Below are positions 1 through 12,897 of a stretch of 64,000 nt of DNA, one piece after another. Position numbers and translations under genes: made by a program. The stretch is from Arenibaculum pallidiluteum. Its GTDB lineage: Bacteria; Pseudomonadota; Alphaproteobacteria; Azospirillales; Azospirillaceae. The first letter of the stretch is position 1. Each line of letters opens with the position of its first letter. Under the pieces are notes generated by a model. The model was not told the origin of the DNA. It did no database searches and saw only the letters and a program-made list of their open reading frames with translations. The stretch spans positions 1 through 64,000 of the forward strand of contig NZ_JAFIQU010000026.1 of assembly GCF_017355985.1 (NCBI RefSeq), given 5' to 3'.

Positions 1-141
1 TCCTCGAGACGGCGCCCATCCGATGCCCGCACTGTCGGTGCTGGCTTGTCCAGCACAGGTGCGAGTAGAACTGCCAAAGTAGAGCTAGGCCATGTCGCCA
101 AAGAGGTTTGCGCGAGGGCGATCTGATCGCATCTGGGCGGG
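1..141. other. Left flank of the transposase; no gene recognised
   Basis: This stretch lies before the transposase gene and reaches the window edge. I find no convincing coding frame. If the element is intact, its left terminal inverted repeat should lie here, but comparing this stretch with the reverse complement of the sequence after the transposase stop (961-1000) gave no clear repeat pair. Confidence 0.4.
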
Positions 142-960
142 GTGAAGATCAGGACAATGCTGGCCGAGGCCATGTGGCGTCGGCTTTCACCCCTGCTGCC
201 ACCACAGAAGCCCAGGACGGGCCGGCCTTGTCTCGATCACCGGCGATTCATCGAGGCTATCCTCTGGCTTGCCCGAACCGGTTCGCCCTGGCGCGATCTT
301 CCGGCGGAGGTGATGAATTGGCGCAGCGCCTGGCGGCGGCTGCAACGTTGGACCGCCGCCGGTATCTGGGGCCGCGTCGTTGCGGAGCTGCGTGCCATGG
401 CGCCGGACGCCGGTTGGGAGGTACACATGCTCGACAGCAGTGTGATCCGCGCCCACGCTCATGCCGCCGGGGCACGGAAAGCGGCAGGCGAGCAGGCTCT
501 CGGCCGCTCGCGCGGCGGCTTCTCGACCAAGCTCCACCTGCGCGCCGACGCCTACGGACGCCCGGTGGCGCTGCATGTGACGGCCGGCGAACGCCACGAC
601 CTGCTCGGTGTCGGGCCGCTGTTCGAGCAGGGAGCCCTGCGCACCGGCAGACCCGGACGGCCGCGCTGGAAGCCCGCGACCGTGATCGTGGACAAGGCAT
701 ACTCGACTGCCGGGCTGCTCGCCGCGTTCCGCTGCAAGCACATCGTGCCGATCATCCCGAGCCGCGCCGACCAGCCCGCGAACCCCGACTTCGACCGCGA
801 TGCCTACCGAAGACGGAACCTCGTCGAGCGGTTGGTCGGCAAGCTGAAGCAGTTCCGCCGTGTTGCTACCCGCTATGACAAGCTCGATGCCCACTACCTC
901 GCCTTCGTCCAACTCGCCTCGGTCATGGTTTGGCTTCGGAGCCTCAACGACATTTATTAG
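142..960 (+). CDS. IS5-family transposase (DDE, YREK signature)
   Basis: This is a 272-residue transposase that would cut and rejoin the ends of its own insertion sequence. The DDE residues are visible: Asp98 in LDSSVIRAH, Asp184 in VIVDKAY, and Glu229 in the C-terminal block. Around Glu229 the spacing Y222-x2-R225-x3-E229-x6-K236 matches the Y(2)R(3)E(6)K signature of IS4/IS5-type enzymes. The N-terminal part (LSPLLPPQ, RTGSPWRDLP) is typical of IS5 members that are often made by frameshifting from two frames; here it is one continuous frame. The start is GTG at 142, with an ATG at 157 as alternative. The gene looks intact, but I could not find the terminal inverted repeats or a target duplication, so whether the element is mobile is unknown. 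Confidence 0.9.
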   Translation: MKIRTMLAEAMWRRLSPLLPPQKPRTGRPCLDHRRFIEAILWLARTGSPWRDLPAEVMNWRSAWRRLQRWTAAGIWGRVVAELRAMAPDAGWEVHMLDSSVIRAHAHAAGARKAAGEQALGRSRGGFSTKLHLRADAYGRPVALHVTAGERHDLLGVGPLFEQGALRTGRPGRPRWKPATVIVDKAYSTAGLLAAFRCKHIVPIIPSRADQPANPDFDRDAYRRRNLVERLVGKLKQFRRVATRYDKLDAHYLAFVQLASVMVWLRSLNDIY

Positions 961-1026
961 GCACACTTGAGAGCTGGCGATCCAGGGCAGCAACGCAGTA
1001 GGGCAGGCGAGCTCACAGCGGGCGAA

Positions 1027-1440
1027 TCATTTGCTCGGCACGAGGAAAGGATCCTCCGGCGGGCTTACCTGGAAAATCACGACCCTCACGGGCGTCGTGT
1101 CCCGGTTGGCGGCCCGCATTTTGACATTGACAGGTTCCAGCATCGCTTGTCCGGACTTCAACGACACGGTCCGATCCTCCATCTCGAGCGTGAAGGTTCC
1201 GTCGACGACATAGACGGCCACAGGAGCCGAGTGCGTATGCCAGGGTGAGGTCGTCCCTGGCTCCAGGGTCGCCGTCATGACCCTCGCCTCGAGCGCACCT
1301 CCGGTCGGGAAGTCCTTGGAGACCTCCTTCAGGGCCGGAGGATCGGGGCGGGCGCTTCCCTCGGGCACGTGCTGGACATGCTGCGCATGTACCGGCCCGA
1401 CGCACATCAGGACCCCGAGAAAGACGGCCTGGCGCTTCAT
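1027..1440 (-). CDS. Secreted cupin-domain protein
   Basis: A small protein of about 137 residues with an N-terminal signal peptide (MKRQAVFLGVLMCVGPVHAQ) and one cupin beta-barrel. The metal-binding cupin motif is seen as WHTHSAPVAVYVVDGTFTLEME, followed by the second half ending KSGQAMLEPVNVKM. It is probably periplasmic; its ligand or reaction cannot be told from sequence. I place the start at the ATG at 1440 because GGAGGG stands 4 bases before it on the minus strand; an upstream in-frame ATG at 1461 lacks such a site. It is divergent from a LysR gene 199 bp away, which probably regulates it (inference from the usual LysR arrangement). Confidence 0.8.
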   Translation of the reverse strand: MKRQAVFLGVLMCVGPVHAQHVQHVPEGSARPDPPALKEVSKDFPTGGALEARVMTATLEPGTTSPWHTHSAPVAVYVVDGTFTLEMEDRTVSLKSGQAMLEPVNVKMRAANRDTTPVRVVIFQVSPPEDPFLVPSK

Positions 1441-1639
1441 CGCTCCCTCCATCCAGATCATGGCTGCGCATCCGAACGGCCGCGGCTCCTCGGAGCCTGC
1501 GCCGCGCCGCCAGCTCGGCAGGTGATGCGGTTGATGGTCGTCAGGCTAAGCCACGGTCGCCGCCCAGGACACCCGCAGCATTGCGGAAGGGGGCCGCAAA
1601 TCTGCATGATGCCTCGACGGCGAACCGATCGGCCGAGGC

Positions 1640-2533
1640 ATGTTCGTCTGGGACGACCTTAAGCATCTGCTCGCGGTGGCGCAGCACGGCAGCACGCTGG
1701 CCGCGGCGCGCGTCCTGGGCGTCAACCAGTCGACCGTGCAGCGCCGCCTCGCCGAACTCGAGCGCCAGCTCGGTGAGCGTCTCGTAGAACGGCATCCGAG
1801 CGGGTACCGGCTGACCGATCTTGGAAAGGCGATGCTCCCTCATGCCGAGAGCATTGCCTCCGCCGCCGCGGCTTTCGAGCAGCACCTGAAGGAAGCCCAG
1901 CGCGCGCAGGCCGGCACGGTCCGCTTGACCTGTCCGGAGCCGATTGCCTATCGCCTGACGCAATCAGGCCTTCTCGACCGCTTCCATGCCCGCCACCCGG
2001 ACCTGAAGGTCGAGTTCGTCCTCAGCGACCGCTACGTCGATCTGTCCAAGGGCGAGGCGGACGTGGCGTTGCGGTCCGGCGATACGGATGACGGCGTGCT
2101 CGTCGGCCGCAAGATCGCTGACTCGATCTGGGCGATCTACGCCAGCCATGCCTATGTCGCGGGCCACGGTGCGCCGTCGTCGATCGAGGAACTGAGGACC
2201 CGTTCGCTAATCGGCTTCGACGAGACGCTCACCCTGCACCGCATCAGCACGTGGCTGCGCGAGATCGCTCCGCATGCCGAGTTCGTGGCGCGCACGAACA
2301 GCGTCCTCGGACTCGTCTCCTCCGCAAAGGCCGGGGTCGGCATCGCTCCGCTGCCGATTGCGCTCGGCGACTGCGAGCCGGATCTGATACGCGTTCTCGG
2401 CCCGGTTCCGGAACTGACGCGAGCTTGGCGGCTGCTCACTCATCCCGACCAACGGAACAGCCGCCGGGTCTCCGCATTCTTCGACTTCATCATCTCGGAG
2501 CTCGACGCCCTCAAGCCGATCCTGACCGGCTGA
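1640..2533 (+). CDS. LysR-family transcriptional regulator
   Basis: A 297-residue LysR regulator. The winged helix-turn-helix fills about residues 1-62 (WDDLKHLLAVAQHGSTLAAARVLG, then NQSTVQRRLAELER as recognition helix). Residues about 90-290 form the periplasmic-binding-like effector domain. The N-terminal pattern belongs to the WDDL-type subgroup in which the two helices are separated by a GVNQSTV turn. The gene is transcribed away from the secreted cupin gene, and the 199-bp space between them would hold the operator; I see no unmistakable T-N11-A box there. The effector is unknown. Confidence 0.9.
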   Translation: MFVWDDLKHLLAVAQHGSTLAAARVLGVNQSTVQRRLAELERQLGERLVERHPSGYRLTDLGKAMLPHAESIASAAAAFEQHLKEAQRAQAGTVRLTCPEPIAYRLTQSGLLDRFHARHPDLKVEFVLSDRYVDLSKGEADVALRSGDTDDGVLVGRKIADSIWAIYASHAYVAGHGAPSSIEELRTRSLIGFDETLTLHRISTWLREIAPHAEFVARTNSVLGLVSSAKAGVGIAPLPIALGDCEPDLIRVLGPVPELTRAWRLLTHPDQRNSRRVSAFFDFIISELDALKPILTG

Positions 2534-2628
2534 CACCCGACCAGGATGCGATCACGTCAGGTTCACATCACCCCTTTGGCGACACGGCGTAGTCCTTGCT
2601 TCCAACCTTTGGCACTCTCCGGAACCAC

Positions 2629-3564
2629 TCAGGACGCGGAGCCGGAAGTTCCCTTATGCGCGGGATTGAGCCTGGGGACAATTACCTCCGGGTTCCGCTT
2701 CGACACCGCTTCGGAACGGTGATTGGCGCTCTGCCCAAGCCAGATGCTGCCGATGACGAGCATGCCGCCGGCGATCTGAAGCGCGGTCAGCGTCTGGTCC
2801 AGGAACAGCCAGCCGAGCAGCACGGCTGTGACTGGACTGAGCAGGAGGAGCGGTGAAACCACCGACGAATCCAGGCGCGTGACGCCGCGCAGCCAGAGAA
2901 AGTAGGTCAGGGCCATGCCGACCAGGCCGAGCCATGTCAGCGCGAGCACGTTGGTCATGGTCGGGACCGGAATGGCTGGTTCGAAGATGAGGGCCGCTGG
3001 AACCAGAAGGAGACCACCGGCGGTCAATTGCCATGCGGTGAATGTCAGCAGGGAGACCGGCGGCTGCCACTTGCGGCTCAGAACCATCCCGCACGCCATG
3101 GAAGCGGCTCCGGCAAGTCCCGCCATGATGCCGACCGGATCGAGGGCGGCACCCGGGGTCAGCACAAGCAGCGCCACCCCCGCGGCCCCGACGATGGCGG
3201 CGAGAACGGATAGGAGACGGATCGGGCTGGCGAGCACGAAATAGGCCAGGAACACCACCAGCAGCGGCTGTATGGCCCCAATGGTAGCGGCAACGCCGCC
3301 GGGAAGCCGGTAGGCCGCGATGAACAGCATGCTCAGGAAGATCGAGAAGTTCAGGGCACCGAGCAGGAGGATGCGCGCCCACCAGATCCCGGTCGGCAGC
3401 TTCCGCACGAGCAGAAGCAGAATCAGCCCCGCCGGCAGGGCGCGAAGCATCGCGACCGTCAGCGGCGAGAAATTCGGAAGGAACTCGGTGGTGACGGCAT
3501 AGGTGCTGCCCCAGATAGCGGGCGCGGCGGCCGTCAACAGCAAGTCGGAAGCATTCGTTCTCAT
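2629..3564 (-). CDS. EamA-family (drug/metabolite) transporter
   Basis: A 311-residue inner-membrane protein with about ten hydrophobic helices in two repeated EamA halves (first half about 5-145, second about 150-290). Typical features are the N-terminal PAIWGSTYAVTTEFLP and the helix SSVVSPLLLLSPVTAVLLGWLFLDQTLT in the second half. Family members export amino acids, metabolites or drugs; the substrate here cannot be predicted. Its start codon overlaps the stop of the upstream nitroreductase gene by 4 bp (ATGA, 3561-3564), so the two are almost certainly translated as a coupled pair. Confidence 0.9.
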   Translation of the reverse strand: MRTNASDLLLTAAAPAIWGSTYAVTTEFLPNFSPLTVAMLRALPAGLILLLLVRKLPTGIWWARILLLGALNFSIFLSMLFIAAYRLPGGVAATIGAIQPLLVVFLAYFVLASPIRLLSVLAAIVGAAGVALLVLTPGAALDPVGIMAGLAGAASMACGMVLSRKWQPPVSLLTFTAWQLTAGGLLLVPAALIFEPAIPVPTMTNVLALTWLGLVGMALTYFLWLRGVTRLDSSVVSPLLLLSPVTAVLLGWLFLDQTLTALQIAGGMLVIGSIWLGQSANHRSEAVSKRNPEVIVPRLNPAHKGTSGSAS

Positions 3565-4175
3565 GCGATCTCGAGGACCTCGGCAAGCGGGCGGCGCGGC
3601 TTCTGCGGCCAGTTTCCCGGAGCGGCGCGGCCGACCGCGACCAGCATCACGGGCACCTGCTTCGGCCCGAGGCCGAACTCACGCGCCACGCCTTCGGCAT
3701 CGAACCCGACCATTGGCCCCGAGGCGAGGCCCAGCGCTTCGGCGGCATGGATCAGCGTCGCGGCGCCCAGGGACGCCGAGCGCACGGCCTCGTCGCGGGC
3801 TCGCTGGGGATCGGCATATTGCGCGCGGGCACCTTCCTGCCAGCCCGCGACCATGTCCGCCGGCATGTACCCGGCCTCCACGAAAGAACGCAGCCGGTCC
3901 GGGATGGTGGCGTGGTCGGGCAGCAGGCCGCAAACGATGAAAGTGACAGCAGCGTCCGACACCTTGGCCTGACCATGGGCGAGGCTTTGCAGTCGCGCCT
4001 TGGCCTCAGGCGTCCGCACGGCGACGAAGCGCCAGTTCTGCAGGTTGTAGGCGGTCGGCGCGCGTGTCGCGAGGCGCGTCAGCTCCTCGATCTCGGCGTC
4101 CGACAGCGCATGGCCGGCATCGAACCGGTTGGCCGAGACACGCCTCTCGATGAGAGCGATGGCAGGGTTGGTCAT
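3561..4175 (-). CDS. Nitroreductase-family flavoprotein
   Basis: A protein of about 204 residues of the FMN-dependent nitroreductase fold. The N-terminal phosphate-binding arginines (ERRVSANRFD) and the stretch RLATRAPTAYNLQNWRFVAV, which matches the APSA-xN-QPW flavin motif of the family, are visible. The C-terminal half has the GLASGPMVGFD segment seen in this family. It would reduce a nitro, quinone or enone substrate with NAD(P)H in the cytoplasm. I choose the ATG at 4175, preceded by GGAG 8 bases upstream, over a GTG at 4178. It is the first gene of a two-gene unit with the EamA transporter and is divergent from a LysR gene. Confidence 0.85.
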   Translation of the reverse strand: MTNPAIALIERRVSANRFDAGHALSDAEIEELTRLATRAPTAYNLQNWRFVAVRTPEAKARLQSLAHGQAKVSDAAVTFIVCGLLPDHATIPDRLRSFVEAGYMPADMVAGWQEGARAQYADPQRARDEAVRSASLGAATLIHAAEALGLASGPMVGFDAEGVAREFGLGPKQVPVMLVAVGRAAPGNWPQKPRRPLAEVLEIA

Positions 4176-4214
4176 CACTCCGTCTCCGTAGGTGGGAAAA
4201 GGTGTCGGAGGAGA

Positions 4215-4275
4215 TGGTGAAGCCTTCGCTTCGAGTTGATAATCGCGTATCTGGTAAAAATATTATTCACTATCG
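4215..4275. promoter_or_regulatory. Candidate LysR operator and divergent promoter region
   Basis: The short space between the nitroreductase gene and the LysR gene is noticeably AT-rich compared with its surroundings. It holds the imperfect dyad GATAATCGCGTATC at about 4238-4251 followed by an AT-rich run (TAAAAATATTATTCAC). LysR proteins usually bind such dyads between themselves and their target. This is a positional inference; no exact consensus can be assigned. Confidence 0.4.
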
Positions 4276-4287
4276 GTGCACGATTCG

Positions 4288-5178
4288 ATGGACCGCTTCA
4301 CCGCCTTGCAGGTGTTCCGCCACGTGGCCGAGCTGAACGGGTTCGCCGAGGCCGGACGGCGGCTCGGGCTGTCGCCGGCAGCGGTCAGCAAGAACATCGC
4401 CGAGCTGGAGGCGCACGTTGGCGCCAGGCTCATCAACCGGACGACGCGGCGCATGGCCCTTACGGACGCGGGCCGGATCTATCTGGAGCACGTCGTGCGC
4501 GGATTGGACGCGTTCTCGGAGGCGGAGGAGGCCCTGTCCCCGCTCAGGACGGGACCGAGCGGCACCTTGCGTGTCAGCGCGCCGATGACCGTCACCCTGA
4601 CACGGATCTCCGCAGCAATACCCCGCTTCCTGTCGCGCTATCCGCAGGTCACCCTGGACCTCCATCTCGACGACAGGCGGGTCGACCTCATTCGGGAAGG
4701 CTTCGACCTCGCCATCCGCGGCAGCGACAGGCTTGAGGATTCGAACCTGATCGCCAGGAAGCTCGCGGTCATGCCGCACGTGCTCTGCGCAGCCCCGTCC
4801 TATTTCGAGGCCCGGGGCCGGCCGAAGACGCCGTCCGATCTGAGATCGCACGAGTGCGTCCGCTTCAGCCTCTCGGGACATGCGGACGTCTGGGAATTCA
4901 GGAAGAACGGGCGCACCGAGCGAATCCCGGTCAACGCCCGGTATTCCGTGACTTCGAGCCTTGCCGTGCGCGACGCGCTACGCGAGGGTTTCGCCCTCAG
5001 CCTGATGCCCTATCCCTATGTCGAGGACGACCTGAGGGAAGGGCGCCTCCAATGCGCCCTGGAGGATTGGAGCACGGTCGAGACCACGCTTTATGCCATC
5101 TACCCGTCGCGGCAGCACCTTGCTCCGAAGATTCAGGCATTCCTCGCCTTCCTCGCTGAGGAGTTCGGCCGGCAGTGA
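4288..5178 (+). CDS. LysR-family transcriptional regulator
   Basis: A LysR regulator of about 296 residues. The DNA-binding domain is at about 1-60 (MDRFTALQVFRHVAELNGFAEA, then LSPAAVSKNIAELEAHVGARLINRTTRR) and the effector domain follows from about 90. The ATG at 4288 gives the standard MDRFTAL start of this LysR subgroup; a GTG at 4276 would add four residues. It faces the nitroreductase-EamA pair across an AT-rich 112-bp gap, so that pair is the likely target. The effector is not predictable. Confidence 0.9.
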   Translation: MDRFTALQVFRHVAELNGFAEAGRRLGLSPAAVSKNIAELEAHVGARLINRTTRRMALTDAGRIYLEHVVRGLDAFSEAEEALSPLRTGPSGTLRVSAPMTVTLTRISAAIPRFLSRYPQVTLDLHLDDRRVDLIREGFDLAIRGSDRLEDSNLIARKLAVMPHVLCAAPSYFEARGRPKTPSDLRSHECVRFSLSGHADVWEFRKNGRTERIPVNARYSVTSSLAVRDALREGFALSLMPYPYVEDDLREGRLQCALEDWSTVETTLYAIYPSRQHLAPKIQAFLAFLAEEFGRQ

Positions 5179-5410
5179 GGGCGGTCATTCAGCCCTCGGT
5201 CACTTGTGCGCACGGGCTGAGGCGTGACCCAGTACGTCCCGGTATGCGCCGCGTGCACTGTTTGTTTGTCGTACGTTCGGATTTCGCCGTATGTGCGCGG
5301 AATGTTCGCGCTCCGAGTCGGAAGCGGCGCCCCGACGCCGCCACTTCCGTCCCGTTCCGGCTTCCCGTTCGGCCCGCCGGCATCAGCCGACAGGCATCAC
5401 CCGAGGGGGC

Positions 5411-6424
5411 TCAGGCGATCACGACCTCGGCGATCTGGACTGCGTTCAGGGCCGCGCCCTTCAGCAGCTGGTCGCCGCACACGAAGAACTCCAGCCCGTT
5501 GCGGCCGAAGATCAGGTTCTGCCGGATGCGGCCGACCTCGACGTCGAACTGCGTCGCCGCGGTTAGGGGCATCGGATAGAGGTTGCGCGCGGGGTCGTCC
5601 ACCAGCTTCACGCCCGGGGCCTCGCCCAGGATGTTGCGGGCGATGGCGGGGTCCACGGGCTTCTCGGTCTCGATCACCACGCTCTCGGAATGCGCGCGCA
5701 GCGTCGGGATCCGGACGGCCGTGCAGCTCACCGGCAGGTCGGGAAGGCCCATGATCTTCCGGGTCTCCCAGACGACCTTCATCTCCTCCTTGGTGTAGCC
5801 GTTGTCCTGGAACGCATCGATGTGCGGGATCAGGTTGAACGGGATCGGATGGACGAAGGTCTTGTGCTCGACCGGGCGGCCCTCCAGCAGGTTCCGCGAC
5901 TGCGTCGTCAGCTCTTCCATGCCGGCGGCGCCCGCGCCGCTGGTGGCCTGGTAGGTCGAGACGATCACCTTGCGCAGGCCGAAGGCCTTGTGCAGGGGGT
6001 TCAGCGCCACGACCAGGATCGCCGTGGTGCAGTTCGGGTTCGCGATCAGCCGGTGGCCCTTGGCGGCCCCGGGGTTGATCTCGGGCACGACCAGCGGGAT
6101 CTCGGGCTCGTAGCGGAAGGCCGAGGAGTTGTCGATCACGACCGCACCCTCGGCCGTGATGTCGCGGGCATACTGCTTCGCGAAATCCCCCGAGACCGCC
6201 AGCAGGACGATGTCGTGCCGGCGCGCGGCGTCCAGGGTGAACGGTTTGACGGTTTTGGTCCCGAACGGAGTCTCGAGGGTCCGCTCCGCGCTCCGCTCGG
6301 AGGCGAACAGGGTCAGCTCGGACACCGGGAACCCGCGGCGGTGCAGCACCGAGACCATCTCGGTGCCGACGGCGCCCGTCGCACCGACGACCGCCACCCG
6401 CTTCCCGTCAACACGCATGGACAT
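5411..6424 (-). CDS. asd: Aspartate-semialdehyde dehydrogenase
   Basis: Cytoplasmic enzyme of 337 residues that reduces aspartyl phosphate to aspartate semialdehyde with NADPH, the branch point to lysine, diaminopimelate, threonine and methionine. The NADP-binding loop [10 protein letters not shown] is at about residues 14-23, the active-site cysteine is Cys132 in [12 protein letters not shown], and the substrate-binding stretch [11 protein letters not shown] and the later RAHSE histidine are present. I set the start at ATG 6424 because GGAG stands 8 bases before it on the minus strand; a longer frame begins at 6478. The adjoining upstream gene is the LpxR-like enzyme on the same strand, about 100 bp away. 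Confidence 0.95.
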   Translation of the reverse strand: MSMRVDGKRVAVVGATGAVGTEMVSVLHRRGFPVSELTLFASERSAERTLETPFGTKTVKPFTLDAARRHDIVLLAVSGDFAKQYARDITAEGAVVIDNSSAFRYEPEIPLVVPEINPGAAKGHRLIANPNCTTAILVVALNPLHKAFGLRKVIVSTYQATSGAGAAGMEELTTQSRNLLEGRPVEHKTFVHPIPFNLIPHIDAFQDNGYTKEEMKVVWETRKIMGLPDLPVSCTAVRIPTLRAHSESVVIETEKPVDPAIARNILGEAPGVKLVDDPARNLYPMPLTAATQFDVEVGRIRQNLIFGRNGLEFFVCGDQLLKGAALNAVQIAEVVIA

Positions 6425-6523
6425 GGGGAATGCTCCTTCACCCCTGATTGGTTGGGTCGGGGGTGAAGCTGGTATCACGAATCGGCAGAGCGCGGGTAGA
6501 AACCTTTGTCGCGGCTGCGAAGC

Positions 6524-7561
6524 CTATTCGGCGGGGCCGAGCGGGAATGACAGCAGGACGGACCCGAAGCTGTCGCCGAAGTCCTGGCCGCGGAACTCCT
6601 GCGTGCGGAAGCTCTGCACGTAGGTCAGGCGCCAGCGTCCGAAGGTCAGTCCTGCCCCGACCTGGACGTCCGCCACGAAGGTCGATCGGTCGACGTCGGG
6701 GCTGTTGTCGCGGAAGGTATTGCCGTCCAGGAACAGGTTGCGGGCGACGGCCCGCCCCTCTGTCCCCGCGAAGACGTACCAGCCAAGCTCCTCGTCGCCG
6801 CGCTCCGGCAGCGCGCCGCCGATGCTGCGCAGCAGCGGGGCGCCCAGCAGGCGCGGCAGGTTCTGCCCGATCCTGACCGTCCCGCCCGCCCCGGCGAAGG
6901 TGAAGACGTTGCCCAGGCTGGCCGTGACATGGGGCGTCAGCTCCACGTCCAGCGGACCCAGGACGCGGGTGCCGCGCAGCGGCAGGCTGCGCTCCCAGCT
7001 CGCGACCAGGCCCGGCTCGTTCTGGATCTGCGAGCCCCAGCCGCGGGGCTCCTGGAAGCCCCAGGTGCGATGCCACCAGCGCTGCGTGTCGGCGGCGAGC
7101 GAGTAGGGGCCGACCATGCCGACATCCAGGTCGAACCGGTCCACGGGGGCGAGGCGCCAGGCCGGCGCGTCGACCGCAGGAGCCACGGGCGGCGGCGCCT
7201 CGGCCGCAACCAGGCTCAGACGTCCGAAGAGCCAGCCGGCGTAGGGGCGGTCGTCGGGATCGGGCGGCCGCAGCCCGATATCAGAAGGTGTGTACATCTG
7301 CTGGGACAGCGCGGCGCCGGCCAGCAGCTCCCGCCCTGCCATGGCCTCGGGCAGGATCGCCTTCGCGGTCTCGGCCAGCCGCTGCGGGGGCGCGCCAAGC
7401 GCGCCGAAATACAGCCCGTTGGTGTAGTGCCGGTCGGTCCCGCCTAGGAATGCGTCATTCTGGATGTTCACCGTTCCCGAGGCGCCCGCGCAGGCGCCGA
7501 GCGCAAGGGCGAACGGGATGGCGCGCAGCCGCAGGAGCAACGCCTTGTGGCTCGTCTTCAT
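6524..7561 (-). CDS. lpxR: LpxR-like lipid A 3'-O-deacylase (DUF2219)
   Basis: A 345-residue protein resembling outer-membrane lipid A deacylase LpxR, which removes the 3'-acyloxyacyl chain from lipid A. After an N-terminal signal region (hydrophobic to about residue 25) the family motifs appear in order: VNIQNDAFLGGTDRHYTNGL (Asn-Asp pair and TDxxYTNG), DRPYAGWLFG, GPYSLAADTQRWWH, and GWGSQIQNEPG. The rest alternates polar and apolar residues as in a 12-strand beta-barrel and ends in SFPLGPAE rather than a terminal Phe. A GAGG site lies 8 bases before the ATG. The C at residue 23 (LALGACAG) could be a lipobox instead of a signal-peptidase I site. Activity is inferred from the family only. 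Confidence 0.8.
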   Translation of the reverse strand: MKTSHKALLLRLRAIPFALALGACAGASGTVNIQNDAFLGGTDRHYTNGLYFGALGAPPQRLAETAKAILPEAMAGRELLAGAALSQQMYTPSDIGLRPPDPDDRPYAGWLFGRLSLVAAEAPPPVAPAVDAPAWRLAPVDRFDLDVGMVGPYSLAADTQRWWHRTWGFQEPRGWGSQIQNEPGLVASWERSLPLRGTRVLGPLDVELTPHVTASLGNVFTFAGAGGTVRIGQNLPRLLGAPLLRSIGGALPERGDEELGWYVFAGTEGRAVARNLFLDGNTFRDNSPDVDRSTFVADVQVGAGLTFGRWRLTYVQSFRTQEFRGQDFGDSFGSVLLSFPLGPAE

Positions 7562-7716
7562 GCAGGCGACCTCATGGGATTGGCCGGGTGGGGCCGACCG
7601 GATGGGGCTGACCGGGTGCGGATGGCCGGGGAGGGGCGACGGCTCCGTCGGAGCGGCTCTCCGCAGCTTCTAGCGAAGCGCGGCCCTGGTGCCAACCGGC
7701 CTTCCGGGGGGCCGCG

Positions 7717-11187
<3,471 letters not shown>

Positions 11188-11351
11188 CACTGCCTTCCCG
11201 GGCCGCGCCGGCTCCGCCGTCCCGTCCGGGTCGGCAGCTTCGTTGTTTCCTGCAATCCTCTGCGGAGTATCGCAGAAGTTACCTATTTATGCAATCGCGA
11301 GGGATTTGAGGGAATATCGCGGAAGCCGCTCGGGGGAGGATGCGCAATTCC

Positions 11352-12794
11352 CTAGACGCCGGCGCCGGGAACGAAGGTGTAGGTCGAGAGGCCGCGCAGG
11401 TTCTCGTCGATCAGCAGACGCTGGTTCAGCGGCGGGAAGGCGCGCTGCGAGCAGTCCAGCCGCGGGCAGAGCCGGCAGTTGACGCCGATCGGCGTCGCTG
11501 CTTCGGTGTTCTGCAGGTCGATGCCGTCGGCATAGACGAGCTGCCCGGCATGCTGCACCTCGCATCCCAAGGCGATGGCGAACTGCTGGGGCGGACTGCG
11601 GAAGCCGCCGCTCGACTTCGTGACGGTGCGCGCGACCGAGAAATAGGCCGTGCCGTCCGGCATACGGGCGAGCTGTGTCAGCATCTGTCCCGGCGTGCGG
11701 AAGGCGTCGTGCACGGTCCAGCGCGGACATGCGCCGCCGAACCGCGCGAAATGCAGCGAGGTCGCGGAGAAGCGCTTGGAGACGTTGCCGGCCTTGTCGA
11801 CCCGGACCATGAAGAAGGGAACGCCCTTGGCGCCGGGGCGCTGCATCGTCGTCAGCCGGTGGCAGACCTGCTCGAAGCTCGCGTTGAACCGGCTTTCCAG
11901 GATCTCGATGTCGTAGCGCACCGCCCGCGCCGCATCGAGGAAGCGCTGATACGGCATCATGACGGCGCCGGCGAAGTAGTTGGCGAGGCCGATGCGCACG
12001 AGCCGGCGCGTCTCCTCCACGGAGAAGGTGTGGGAGGCCGTCACCGCGTCCAGCAGGTCGCGGTGCTGCAGCAGGGCGATCTGGTAGGCGAGCTGGAAGG
12101 TCCGGCCGGAACCCGGCAGCAGCTCGGACAGGAGAATGCGGCGGCTGTGCCTGTCGAAGCGGCGAAGGCTCTGGCCCATTACCTCGCCCGGCATCACCTT
12201 GACCCGGACGTTGACCTCGCGGTTCAGGAAGTCCACCAGCGCGCCGAACACGTCGCCATGCTCGACGGTCAGCGCCCGCCACAGCGTCTCGGCCGCCTCC
12301 TCGATCTCGGGGAAGTGGTTGCTCTGGGCGTGGAAGAACTCGCGCGCCTCCTCGATCGGGAAGGCCTGGGTCTGCACGATCTGCAGCTTGTCCCGGTCGG
12401 CCACCCGCTCGGCCAGGGTCTCCATGTCCTCGCGGGTCTCGCGATAGGCCTGGTACAGCGTCACCACCGCCTGGGCGAGCGCGGGGTTCACCGAGGCGAG
12501 CTCGCGGAAGTCCTGCCGCTTCAGGTCGCTCGTTCCGAAGAGGGGGTCGGCGAAGACCTCCTTCAGCGAGGCCAGGAGCCGCGTCTCCTCGTCCTCGGCG
12601 AAGGCCTGGAGGTCGACGTCGAAGGCGTTCCCGAGCTTGAGCAGCAGGGGCACGGTCAGCGGACGCTGGTTGTTCTCGATAAGGTTGAGATAGGAGGGCG
12701 AGATCCCGAGCATCTCGGCCATCTGCGCCTGGGTCAGGCCACGCTCGCGCCGGAGCCTCCTGACCTTGTGCCCCAGCATCGCCTTGCGTTCCAC
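11352..12794 (-). CDS. ScfR-type (RamB/MccR/PrpR-like) short-chain fatty acyl regulator
   Basis: A 480-residue transcription factor with an N-terminal Xre helix-turn-helix (about 8-62, [28 protein letters not shown]), a middle region related to ImmA/IrrE ([29 protein letters not shown]), and a C-terminal cysteine-containing domain ([16 protein letters not shown]). This is the architecture of the short-chain fatty acyl regulators: RamB controls aceA in Corynebacterium, and MccR and PrpR control propionate and CoA-ester metabolism. It is transcribed away from aceA, which is exactly where a RamB-type regulator is expected. TTTAC repeats stand between the two genes. Members sense acyl-CoA esters; the ligand here is inferred. 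The HTH is clearly intact. Confidence 0.88.
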   Translation of the reverse strand: MERKAMLGHKVRRLRRERGLTQAQMAEMLGISPSYLNLIENNQRPLTVPLLLKLGNAFDVDLQAFAEDEETRLLASLKEVFADPLFGTSDLKRQDFRELASVNPALAQAVVTLYQAYRETREDMETLAERVADRDKLQIVQTQAFPIEEAREFFHAQSNHFPEIEEAAETLWRALTVEHGDVFGALVDFLNREVNVRVKVMPGEVMGQSLRRFDRHSRRILLSELLPGSGRTFQLAYQIALLQHRDLLDAVTASHTFSVEETRRLVRIGLANYFAGAVMMPYQRFLDAARAVRYDIEILESRFNASFEQVCHRLTTMQRPGAKGVPFFMVRVDKAGNVSKRFSATSLHFARFGGACPRWTVHDAFRTPGQMLTQLARMPDGTAYFSVARTVTKSSGGFRSPPQQFAIALGCEVQHAGQLVYADGIDLQNTEAATPIGVNCRLCPRLDCSQRAFPPLNQRLLIDENLRGLSTYTFVPGAGV

Positions 12795-12832
12795 CGGAGC
12801 TCCCCTCGTCCATCCATCCGCAGCCTGTCGAG

Positions 12833-12897
12833 TTTACAAAATTTACTGATTTACAGCAACCCCGGTCAGACTTGTGACAGCTGCACCACTTTACAAA
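12833..12897 (+). promoter_or_regulatory. Candidate ScfR operator: repeated TTTAC / TTTACAAA boxes
   Basis: Four TTTAC boxes in the same orientation start at 12833, 12842, 12850 and 12890; the first and last are the longer TTTACAAA. They stand out from the GC-rich background and fill the space between the ScfR-type gene and aceA. The last box reads ACTTTACAAACC and resembles the AGTTTGCAAA-type boxes known for RamB. The two 8-mers are 57 bp apart. Binding is inferred from position and motif. Confidence 0.6.

Noticed and set aside
142-1000. Terminal inverted repeats of the IS5-type element
   Set aside because: A similar octamer (AGAGCTAG before, AGAGCTGG after) occurs on both sides but in the same direction, so it is not a terminal inverted repeat, and I could not find a true pair.
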